Part shown: positions 54,601 through 64,000 of the stretch, in pieces
How positions within the stretch are numbered: the first letter of the stretch is position 1
Layout of the letters: each line of letters starts with the position of its first letter
DNA from: Thunnus maccoyii
Taxonomy: Eukaryota > Chordata > Actinopteri > Scombriformes > Scombridae
DNA length: 64,000 bases
Assembly: GCF_910596095.1 (NCBI RefSeq)
Contig: NC_056544.1
Location: forward strand, 7,952,655-8,016,654
Direction of reading: 5' to 3'
Notes under the pieces: model-generated
Databases searched by the model: none
Seen by the model: only the letters and a program-made list of their open reading frames with translations
What the model was told of the DNA's origin: nothing
Position numbers and translations under genes: made by a program

Positions 54601-55800
54601 CAGACCGGCTCAGGGGCCACAATACCGGCGTGGACGGCTGCAAAGGGAGACCCTACCATGCCATTATCCCGCCGCTACTAACGAGGGCTTCATACGCCTT
54701 TGATATAATCTCACTATTGAAATCCTGATAAATCCCCCCTGCGTTTACAGCCAAATCCCATTTGTAACGGGTTCGTGGAAGGCTGTGTGAGTGCGTGCGT
54801 GACCGTGTAGTGTGTGTATGTGTGTGTATGTGTGTGTGTGTGTGAGAGTGTGTGTGTGTGAGTGTGTGTGTGTGTAGTTTTCACCTGCACCTCTCTGTTC
54901 TGGCAGGCGAGGCCAAGGAGAGTCACATGTTAAACCGGGCCGTTACACTGGCTTTAATTAAAAAATCCCCTCTCTCGCGCACAAGACATCTCGTGAGCCG
55001 ATCTGAGCTGAGACCAAATTAGAATAAAATCAATGTTTAAGTGGATATAGTCCTTTTCCTGCCTCAGATATGATCTGATAGGCAAACAATTACTGGATTA
55101 CAACACACTAGGGGGATGAATAATAGAAGGCTGAGCAAATTTATGGAATTTATTAATGAGAATAAAATGTGCACTAAATTGATGCTATTACCACCAGTTA
55201 CACCACATTTTTTTTCTGAATGTCTGGTCCTGCCATTATTCAGCATGTTAAGCTGTCTCAGCATTATGAGTCTATCAAAGGTGCATTATATGAAATCTTA
55301 TCTGTCTGGGTGAGTGGATCAGGGCACTCTGAGATTGAGTAAAGGACAAATCATGTCGTATTATTGCATGCTTGAAGTTATTTTCCTACATCGGAAGGGG
55401 AGAGGTCACTAGGACAACTCAGCCTGCCAGTGACTGTTGTTACTCCAGTGGTTTACACGGGACACGTGCGTGGGGATCCAACTGAACAGTGTTTAAGCAT
55501 AAATCTCTTTACACTGAAAGTGCGCCTATAGGGTATAGCATCCTGAACAGACACTGCTATTCAAATGCTTTGTCCTCTAGCTCAGGGACACTGCGCATCT
55601 CTGTGCTCCCCCATGTGTTGGTGCGCAGACTCATTTAACAGCCCGAGGAACATAAACAAGCAACGGAAACTATAGCTGTATTAAATCAAGCCCCGCGTTT
55701 AGCCCACATATTGGGTGCCAAGTTTCTCGCACAGTCCAGGAATCTCTAAACAGGGTTTAGAGGTCTTTCAGAAGTCCCCCTTTTTTTCCCCTCTCAGAGC
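54601..55800. other. Gene-free stretch upstream of pcdh8
   Basis: GT run at 54808-54875; otherwise non-repetitive. Distal promoter region of pcdh8. Confidence 0.35.
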
Positions 55801-55803
55801 CCG

Positions 55804-55870
55804 GATTGGTCACAGTGCGGCTCATTTGCATGCCTCGCCGTATAAACCCTCCTGCAGACACTGCAGCCCT
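55804..55870 (+). promoter_or_regulatory. pcdh8: pcdh8 core promoter
   Basis: ATTGG (reverse CCAAT) at 55804-55808, octamer ATTTGCAT at 55824-55831, TATAAA at 55841-55846. Transcription start expected near 55870, giving a leader of about 240 bases. A CCG|GTGAGT at 55987 and TTTCAG at 56078-56083 could bound a very short leader intron. Confidence 0.65.
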
Positions 55871-56108
55871 CTTGCGCTGAGAGAGCAGCACACCTCCAGT
55901 AGAGAGAGAGCGGAGCGCATCCAGAGTGCGCATTGAAAGACATATGGAATATTTATTACATGCTTTATACTAAAAAAACAGCCCCGGTGAGTCGACAAGT
56001 GCGGGGAAGGAATAGTTTTTTTGTAGGTGCGTTTTGTTTAAACTCTAAATTGGACTCAGTTGTGACAGTTTGCTGAATTTCAGATTATTTTGGAGTGAAG
56101 GTGTCAAG

Positions 56109-58565
56109 ATGGGAGAAACAGGGTGGAACGGGTTGTTGTTGCTAATGTGCGTCTCTTTGGCGAGCCTGGCTGCTGTCACATATGCAAAGACTGTGAAATA
56201 TCAGACATTTGAGGAAGACGCACCAGGGACAGTGATTGGAAACTTAGCCAAGGACATCTCCTCCACTCCCTCTTCCTCGGGGGGCTCCCGGACCAATTTC
56301 AGGATGATGAAACAGTTCAACTCCTCTTTCATCCGTCTGAGGGAGAGCGACGGGCAGCTGACCATAGGAGAGAGGATAGACAGGGAGCGCATCTGCAAAC
56401 ACACCCTGCACTGCCTCATCGCTTTCGACGTGGTCAGCTTCTCCAAAGAGCAGTTCAAACTCATCCACGTCGAGGTGGAGGTCAAGGACATCAACGATAA
56501 CTCCCCCGAGTTCCCCCGGAAAGAGTCGAGTCTGGAGATCTCCGAGAACACAGCGGTGGGCACGCGGATCCCACTGGACTTTGCCGTGGATGAGGATGTT
56601 GGGGTGAACTACATCCAAAGCTACCAGATCTCCGTCAACAGCCACTTTTCAATTGACGTGCTCAGCAGGGCCGACGGGGTTAAATATGCGGAGCTGGTGC
56701 TCATGAAGGAGCTGGACCGGGAGACGCAGGCTTCTTACGCGCTGGAGCTGGTCGCTATGGACGGTGGTAACCCGTCCCGCACCGGAACAACGCGCATCAA
56801 CGTCAAGGTGAAAGATTACAATGACAACAGTCCGGTGTTCGACAGGAACAGCTTCTCCGTGGACCTGCCCGAGGACGCACCAGTGGGCTCCCTCTTGTTG
56901 GACCTGAACGCAGAGGACCCGGACGAGGGGCTGAACGGCGAGGTGGTGTACGGGTTCGGTAACCAGGTGCCCTCAGAAATACGGCAACTCTTCAGAGTGG
57001 ACAGAAAGACCGGACGGCTCACACTGGAGAGCCCGATTGACTTTGAAAGTAAGAACACGTACGAGTTTGACGTCCAGGCCACCGACTTGGGTCCGAACCC
57101 GAGCCCGGCCATATGCAAAATTGTAGTGCAGGTGCAGGACGTTAACGACAACGCACCGGAGATCTCCATCACTCCCATGACGTCCATAACGGCGGGGATA
57201 GCGTACATCACCGAGGCTGCGGCCAGAGAGAGTTTCGTGGCTCTGGTCAGCACCTCGGACAGAGACTCCGGCGCTAATGGGCAGGTGCACTGCACGCTCT
57301 ACGGACACGATCACTTCAGACTGCAGCAAGCGTACGAGGACAGCTTCATGATTGTGAGTACCAACCCATTAGACCGGGAGAAAATCCCTGAATATAACCT
57401 CACAGTGGTGGCTGAGGATCTGGGTTCCCCTCCCTTCAGGACCATCACTCAGTACACCATCCGGCTGACGGACGAGAACGACAACGCTCCGGTGTTCAGT
57501 AAACCGGTGTATGAGGTGGCTGTGGTGGAGAACAACGCACCTGGCGCATATATCACCACGGTCGTAGCGCGGGACATGGACATGGGGTCAAACGGGAAGG
57601 TCAGCTACAAACTGGCGGACACCTACTTTATGGGCTCCCCTATCTCCACCTTCGTGTCACTGGACCCAGCCAGCGGCTCGCTTTACGCGCTCCGGAGCTT
57701 CAACTATGAGGTGATGAAACAGCTGGAGCTCCGAATCACGGCCAGCGACGGCGGCTCCCCTCCCCTGTCCGGCAGCGCAAATGTGTATGTGAGGATAGTG
57801 GACCAGAACGATAACGCACCGGCCATCACTCATCCTGCGCTCAATAACGGCTCCGCTGAAGTCCTCCTGCCCCGGGACGCACCGACCGGCTACGTCATCA
57901 CCCGGGTGGAGGCACGGGATGCGGATGAAGGCGTGAACTCGGAGCTGTCCTACGGGCTGGCCACAGGTGAACCCTCCGTGTTCTCCGTTAACAAAGCCAC
58001 CGGGGAGATCTACCTCAACCAGGTGCTCAGCCACGACGTGGACGAAACCCTGAGCGTGACCGTCACGGTGAGCGACAACGGGAGGCCCGCGCTCACCTCC
58101 ACCGCCACGCTCCACTTCCTCATCATCGCGGGCTCCCCACCGAGCGACAGGACAGTGTACCAGTCAGGCGGCGGAGACGAGGTACACGCGCAGTGGGACC
58201 TGTCGGTGGTGATTATCGTTGTCCTCGCGGGGAGCTGCACGCTCCTGCTGCTCGCCATCATCCTCATCGCCACCACCTGCAACCGGCGCAAACGGGACAA
58301 AAGCGGAGAAGACAGCGACTCGTACGGAGAGAAGGGCACGCTGGAGCGGGGCAGGAGCCACGTGGTGGACAACCCGCTTCTGCCTCTCCACGGCGCCGGG
58401 GGAGAAGCAGGCTTTGAGGGACACTCCTACAGCAGCCAGCCCGGTGGGTTCACCTCGGCTCACCCCGGGGGCAGCGACATGTGCTCGGCCTCAGAGGACG
58501 GCAGCGAGGTCCCTTGCGTGTATGACTCAGACAGCAACAGCAAGCCCAGAGGGAATAAACACGAG
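56109..58565 (+). CDS. pcdh8: pcdh8 exon 1 (ectodomain, membrane span, start of tail)
   Basis: 819 codons without an intron, as usual for delta protocadherins. Donor GAG|GTGAGG, phase 0. GC-rich compared with the flanks. Confidence 0.95.
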
Positions 58566-59383
58566 GTGAGGATGCACCTCTGGGACATGTGTGCATAGGG
58601 ATGGGTGAGGGGACGTGTAGAGTGGCACACAACAATAAGAAATCTGCATTGTGTTCATCCAGCAGACACTAACCACTGCTTTTCTCTCTTATCTCATCTT
58701 GCAGGGTTACTCCACTCTGCCTGGCTATGGGAATGGTAAGGAAGCTGTGAGGCCCATCACCATCTGGAAGGGCAACTCTTACACCACCATCTCTGCCAGG
58801 GACCCAGCCTTCAGTGGCAAAGACAGTGGCAAGGGGGACAGCGACTTCAATGACAGTGACAGTGATGTGAGTGGAGACACCGGCCTGAAGAAAGATGGAG
58901 CAGTGGTTCCTCCCATGGGTGGCCAAAATGGTAAGGGCATGAAAATTGGAAAATTTTGAGTGGATTCATGATAGGAGATCAATTATTGGCTCAGAATCTA
59001 ACTCCTCTTTCTTATCTCTTCTTCTCTCAGGTCTATGGGCTTGCACCAGTGAGTGTAAGGTCCTGGGTCACTCGGATCGCTGCTGGAGCCCCTCAGCAGT
59101 AAGAGCCAACGCAGCACCCTCCCCAGCCCCAACTCTTTCCTCCTTCAGCAACCTCTCCAAGACGGCCTCCCTGCCCCGGGACCCCCACCGCAGGGACAAC
59201 TACTACCAGGCCCACATCCCTAAAACAGTGGGGCTGCAGAGTGTGTATGAGAAGGTGCTGCACAGAGAGTACGACTACGTCCTGGTCACCCCTCCCAGGC
59301 CTGTGAGGGTCCAGGAGATCAGTGATATAACCATCCCTGTTTACACGCCCACTCCAACACACTGCCCCAACAATGACATCTAA
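56109..59383 (+). CDS. pcdh8: Protocadherin-8 (paraxial protocadherin), whole coding span
   Basis: Homophilic cell-adhesion receptor of the delta-2 protocadherin group; PAPC in fish and frog acts in gastrulation movements and somite boundaries, and mammalian PCDH8/arcadlin at synapses (established knowledge). Coding exons 56109-58565, 58705-58930, 59031-59383; 1011 aa against about 1070 in human. Signal peptide about 1-26 ([19 protein letters not shown]). Six cadherin repeats, separated by DINDN (about 127), DYNDN (235), DVNDN (343), DENDN (454) and DQNDN (564). One transmembrane helix about 700-722 followed by NRRKRDK. Cytoplasmic tail about 289 aa. I start at ATG 56109 (A at -3, G at +4); the frame extends upstream only to a TTG. 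Name supported by the [12 protein letters not shown] start and by cnmd next door. Confidence 0.95.
58705..58930 (+). CDS. pcdh8: pcdh8 exon 2 (cytoplasmic tail)
   Basis: 226 bases, TTGCAG|GGT to AATG|GTAAGG, phase 0 in and 1 out. Codes [20 protein letters not shown] and a Ser/Asp-rich stretch. Confidence 0.93.
59031..59383 (+). CDS. pcdh8: pcdh8 exon 3 (C terminus)
   Basis: TCTCAG|GTCTATGG, phase 1. [20 protein letters not shown] to HCPNNDI, stop TAA at 59381-59383. The W-x3-C-x3-C and H-S-D-x-C-W-S-P elements are typical of delta-2 protocadherin tails. Confidence 0.93.
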
Positions 59384-59884
59384 AAAAAGACATTGTATAC
59401 ACACACATACACACATACATCTACGCTCACTCTCAAAGAAATGTATATTGTACTCAAAAATTTTAATTTATGAATCACTGACAATGAGAATAATGTAAAC
59501 AAGTTATTTGTTGCTGTGGAGAGTGTGCATATATACGTTTATATCCTAATATTTGTGCATTTTTGTTCTATTGTAAAAGTCACATTTGAAGTCCATCCAG
59601 TCACTTTGAGAAATTTTGTTGGACATGAAGTGTATCATATGCAAGTTTTGTACATATACAGAGATTTTATTTTTTATAAAAAGTAATAATTAAGTGAAGA
59701 TATGTAAATACAAATTGTAATTATTGATCTTTAAGCATGCTTCTATTTAAAATGGCCCCAGAAACTGTTGAGTTTGAGGGTCGGTGACACACAATGTATC
59801 AAATTGAACTGATGTATGAAATTATTTGAATGCAATAATAAGTCATTGTACAGATTTTTTTATCATCACAATATTCTGACAGAA

Positions 59885-59890
59885 AATAAA
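59885..59890 (+). terminator. pcdh8: pcdh8 poly(A) signal
   Basis: AATAAA about 500 bases after the stop. The 3' UTR from 59384 is AT-rich with ATTTA-like motifs. Confidence 0.75.
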
Positions 59891-59910
59891 CTTTGAAATA
59901 CTGTTCTTGA

Positions 59911-61303
59911 AAATGTGACTCCTGTGTTTGTTGGAAAGATAATGATCCAGGTGAGCAGGGTGTTTGTGAATGCCTTGCAGGAATATCAGTCAGGCCAGTC
60001 ACTTATAAAAGCCAACAGGCGTCGCTGTTATTGCAGCAGTGAGCCTCCGTCCTTGCAGCGCTCTGAAGAAGGTCAGTTTAATTTTTTTTTTCTTTTGTGA
60101 ATACGACTTTGTTGGTAAAATGCCAGAGCAGGCGCCGATGATTCACTCTGTCGCCTCAAGAATACCAAGAACAAAACCCTCACTTGTTGTTATTTTGTCA
60201 TTTTCAATGACTTCATAACTGAATTTCAAGTTATGCTCAGGTTGTCATCACATAAATCAATCACCGCCCCCTGAAATGTGCGTATGGAGGTGATACACAC
60301 AATGAGAACGACTGTGCGTAAAAGTGCATTTACTTGTCTCCAAAACACGAGGGGAGTCAAAATTTAAGTTTAACACCACATACAGACATTCAAATATATG
60401 TACTCTTTGTCAAAGAACATTAAGTCCTTGTGAGCAAATCTCCCTGCTCCACAGCATCCTGTCACGATGTTTTTTGTCTATCTGCCAAATGCGCACGGTG
60501 CGCCCTTACGTAATCCCCCATTATCATTCATGGATTCAGGGCATTTTTAATAGCGGCAACGGCAGCTCTGGACTCAGTTAAAGAGGGTACACTCGGTGCA
60601 ACAAGCGTCCGCTTTTGCGCACTGTCCTGTAAAACATAAAGTGTCCGAGCTGGAGAAAACATGCGACATTCCGGCAATGTCACCTCTGACCTGCAACAGT
60701 CTGCGGAGGCAAATGAGTGAGAAAGAAAAGGAAGGAGAGGAGTGGCGTACAAAGGTGATTTGAGGAGACATCCTCACCCACCCTTCATCTTGTTAATTGC
60801 TGAATAGATCTTGGTCTATCCACAGAGGTTGTCATAAAGCTTAATGATCTGAAATTCTGAGGATCATAGCAGGAATCAAACTCATGTAAGTTACATGAGC
60901 GGCCTATATGATCTTCAAAGGGAAAAAATGATTAATGCTTTTCTTTTTGAGAGCATAACTTCTTGCTTAAATTAGTGGTCTCTCACGGTGTGGCGATCAT
61001 CAGCTGAAGGTTATACTTTACCTTTTTTTTTAAAGTCACAGAACTTGAAATTTTATGCACAGTTTAAGTGTTGCTGGGGTCACAGAGGGAAATGTACAGT
61101 AGCTCTGCATAGGCGACTCTGTGGTTGTTCTGCTTCCTCAGCTGGTAATTAAACACGACCTGTATGAATGAGCAGGAGGGTCCACCCTCCTCCTCCTCCT
61201 CCTCCCTCTCCACGAGAGAGGGAGAGGGAGAGGGAGAGGGAGAAAGAGGAGGGGAGAGAGGGGAGTTAGTGGACTCGGTTTCTTCAGGTGTTTGACTCCA
61301 GTC
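59911..61303. other. Region between pcdh8 and cnmd
   Basis: 60440-60770 is microsatellite-free and CpG-containing (GCGCACGGTGCGCCC, TTACGTAATC) and may be a shared regulatory element. 61185-61262 is a pyrimidine-then-purine stretch right before the cnmd start. No gene. Confidence 0.4.
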
Positions 61304-61375
61304 ATGGCTGGGAACTCAGAGAAAGTACCGATCGCCTCGGCGGGACCGGAGGACCTGCAGCAGTTCATGCCTCCG
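61304..61375 (+). CDS. cnmd: cnmd exon 1
   Basis: Twenty-four codons from ATG (MAGNSEKVPIASAG to QQFMPP), donor CCG|GTGAGT. Confidence 0.92.
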
Positions 61376-63482
61376 GTGAGTGTTTGTATAGGCCGGTGCA
61401 GGTCAATGGTTCAGTTATATTGTGATATAGCATACAGCTCAAAAAAGTTGGGGATCAGTGAAGGGCCAAAGTATAATATTATGCAAGACTGTGTCCTGTC
61501 ATTTACCTTCCATATATGCCTGATAGACTAGACTTCATACCGTAATTTATGTGTAATGTGTATGTGATGAATCTGTCATCATATAGGCCTATAAGCCTAA
61601 TTGGGCTATAAAAAGTTGCTTGTGTTAAGGCTCCAGTTATCTGTATATGTAACAGGGTGATATACGGTAAAGATGTGGAGATTTTGTAACTTTTGGGGTT
61701 TGTATGTTTTTACCGGAGGCCTACTCCGCCGTGGCTGTGAAGCCCGCCGCCACCGGCCGCCTGCTGAAGGCCGGGATCGCGGTGCTGATCGCCGGAGCCC
61801 TGCTGCTGCTGCTGGGAGCCGTCGGAGCTTTCTACTTCTGGAACAACAATGAAAAACACGTAAGACTGGTGTTTCTGTGACGTCTGGTATTCATGTGTGT
61901 GAGCGCAGATCATGAAATTGCAAACATTTTTTTTGGGTTGATTTTATAAGACAGTCAATCAAGTATTCAGTCTGATCAGCTGGTTCAAAAGCAGCTTTAC
62001 TTGACTTCTAAAACTTTCTTTAGATAAGTTGCACAACCAGAACACAGCCCACACTATTCCTACTCCATTAAATCAATGTCATTTGATTGAAGAAATTGTT
62101 GAAATAAGTCGTATTGAATTGGAAACAAGTGGTAGATTTTCTTTACTTGTTTGAATTAAAGAGAGAAGACTCAATACTACACTCAAGCAGTTTTTCAAGA
62201 TGGGTTTTTTCAGTGTAGGCAAACACTAAAATGTAAATGAAACACTCCAGTTCCATCGTGCAGTCTGAGGCAGAGCTCAGTGAATGGAGGCGTTGTGTGT
62301 ATGTGGTGTGTGTTGGAAGATCTGGCAGGGTGGAGTGGGGTGGGGGGCCCCTCTGGTCCGGCTGATGCTCCAGGGGCAAGAGGTGCAAGAGAGGAGAGGG
62401 TATAATGCAGTTTTCTGAGTGTTTTTTTTCTATTATGAAGTTAGAAAATGCTATTAAAGCAGTAAAGACATGATAAAGGAGGCTATGCAGAAGGTTCATC
62501 ATCAAAGAGCACTGTAAGGATTGTATTCTTCTCACCAAATCTGAACAAATGTCTGAAAGAGAAATTGAGGAAAGAGAGGTTGTATGTGTGAGGAAAAGTC
62601 ACGAGGTGAGATTGGAGAAGGAGGGTGAGTGTTGAAAGAGAGAGGGCTGGGGGTGGGGTGACTCTCAGGACTCTCATACCTTACATGCCAGTCTGAAACC
62701 TTGTGTGTGTGCAGGTCTACAATGTCCACTACAGCATGAGCATCAATGGCAAAGTGGAGGATGGTGCAATGGAGATTGATACAGCCAATAATATGGAGAG
62801 ATTCAGCACCGGCAGCGGGGCAGACGAGGCTGTGGAGGTCCATGACTTTGAGATTGTGAGTTACAGACTTAAAAATAATTAAAAACTTCAGGAAACTCAG
62901 GTAGAAGCAGAAAACCACATTCATCAGCACTCCCCGAGCAATTTGGAGCCACTAAAACTTTAAAAACCCTTGTGGGGACATTGGTTCAATGCAGAGAAAT
63001 TAAATAGACATGTTTTCCCCTGTTAGGCCAATCAGTGTCAAGCTGCATCGTCCCTCCAATTTTCATTAAATTCGGACTAGTGGTTTTTGACTTTTAATTA
63101 AAGCACCCCAATCAGGCCAATCAGACTAGGGAAGCAGCTGTTTTGACCTTTTAGCTATTAAAATTTTGACCTTTAATCATAGCATCCTCATGGGTTTAAT
63201 TTCTTGAAATATAGTGCCAAAATACATCATCAAAATCAGACATATCTGCAGTGATGTTATTTCATATGGATCTGAAGTCCCAGACACCTGCAGACACAGC
63301 TAAAGAATTTATATGGTCTAACTTTTTGTTTGTCCCCTATCCTTCCTGACATCCACCGACTTCTCCAGGGGATCACAGGGATCCGGTTTTCAGGAGGAGA
63401 GAAGTGCTACATCAAGACTCAGGTGAAGGCTCGTCTGCCTGACGTGGAGAATCTGAACAAGGACTCAATGACGTTCGACCTG
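61304..63482 (+). CDS. cnmd: Chondromodulin, N-terminal part (cut by window end)
   Basis: Cartilage-matrix type II membrane protein whose C-terminal part is cleaved off and blocks angiogenesis (established for CNMD/LECT1). Exons here: 61304-61375, 61719-61859, 62715-62855, 63369-63482, all phase 0, 156 aa of an expected 330 or so. Markers: NSEKVPIA start, transmembrane helix LLKAGIAVLIAGALLLLLGA in exon 2, FYFW, YNVHYSMSINGK, GITGIRFSGGEKCYIK of the BRICHOS-region start. Human CNMD has NSDKVPIA, GAFYFW, YNVHYTMSINGK and GITGIRFAGGEKCYIK. The furin site, rest of BRICHOS and Cys-rich domain lie beyond 64000. Confidence 0.95.
61719..61859 (+). CDS. cnmd: cnmd exon 2 (membrane span)
   Basis: Forty-seven codons, acceptor CCGGAG|GCC, donor CAC|GTAAGA. 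AYSAVAVKP, then the hydrophobic helix and GAFYFWNNNEKH. The acceptor has a modest pyrimidine tract. Confidence 0.9.
62715..62855 (+). CDS. cnmd: cnmd exon 3
   Basis: Forty-seven codons, GTGCAG|GTC to ATT|GTGAGT. VYNVHYSMSINGKVEDG and VHDFEI. Confidence 0.93.
63369..63482 (+). CDS. cnmd: cnmd exon 4
   Basis: Thirty-eight codons, CTCCAG|GGG to CTG|GTGGGT. GITGIRFSGGEKCYIKTQVK. The remaining 63483-64000 is intron. Confidence 0.92.
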
Positions 63483-64000
63483 GTGGGTTGGTCTTGTCTG
63501 ACTTACAGTATATGTGCGAGACAGCATGTTCTCTCCATGCTGTGATGTGGTTTTCAAAGAATTTACAGATAGCCTTTTTCCGCCACAGGAACCTAAAAGG
63601 CCCATAATGAGAACTTTTAAGAACAATGTGAGGCTTTGATACAAGATTCTTTCTTGTGTTTCCACTGTGTTTGTACAAATGGGGACATTTCAGCTTTCAG
63701 TAGGAAAAGGGTCGACAGCACAGAACTAGCTTTGAGCACAGGTCACTTACTGAGCGGTGTCCAAATTTAGTCACAGGAACTCATCTCTGAGGCAGGCATG
63801 GAAAGAAAAGTGGAAAGAAAAGCAGAAGTTGCAACCACAGCTACACTTCATTAAGTTCCTGCAGTGAAAAACATCTTGGTGTCTGGACAGTCATCTCTTT
63901 GGTACTTATCTGTTAAGCAATCACAACATAAACACCAACATCATCTGCATATATTCCCGTTCCATACTCAAACTACTTTCTAATGAGGAATACTTCATAA

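Noticed and set aside
56201-58463. Long minus-strand and other-frame ORFs inside pcdh8 exon 1
   Set aside because: Shadows produced by GC-rich coding sequence of the real gene.

Overview
The window is vertebrate nuclear DNA, almost certainly from a ray-finned (teleost, probably percomorph) fish. It has intron-split genes with GT/AG junctions, very abundant CA/GT microsatellites, L2-type LINE fragments, a tRNA-derived SINE, hAT-type MITEs and several interspersed repeats typical of fish. There are no bacterial features. Four genes are supported.

Left part (1-19 kb): two tandem genes on the minus strand encode relatives of the uncharacterised human protein CXorf38 (DUF4559). The right copy (13505-18787) is a clean six-exon gene of 307 aa. 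The left copy (605-12390) is more diverged and larger: eight exons plus two possible last exons, giving 395 or 369 aa. In both copies exon 4 carries R-N-x-x-M-H, which resembles the catalytic motif of HEPN ribonucleases. In the left gene the 3' part is built from duplicated exon-plus-intron blocks. The copied introns are nearly identical while the exons they carry have diverged strongly. Intron 1 of this gene also holds further exon-like pieces in tandem copies, interrupted by a 2 kb repeat.

Middle part (19-55.8 kb): a gene desert rich in microsatellites, transposon remnants (a LINE at 31.3-32.2 kb, an L2 at 47.6-49.3 kb with a broken YADD motif, a SINE at 46.0-46.2 kb) and unusual DNA structures (a long inverted repeat at 51.35-51.79 kb, a run of 40 C at 52.57 kb, a 300 bp purine tract at 36.4-36.7 kb). 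Several microsatellite-free, GC- or homeobox-site-rich islands are candidate regulatory elements for the developmental gene to the right.

Right part (55.8-64 kb): pcdh8 (paraxial protocadherin, three coding exons, 1011 aa) on the plus strand, with a recognisable promoter and poly(A) signal. About 1.4 kb further on lies cnmd (chondromodulin; first four exons, 156 aa, cut by the window end), same strand. PCDH8 followed by CNMD is also the human 13q14.3 order, so this is conserved synteny and supports both names.
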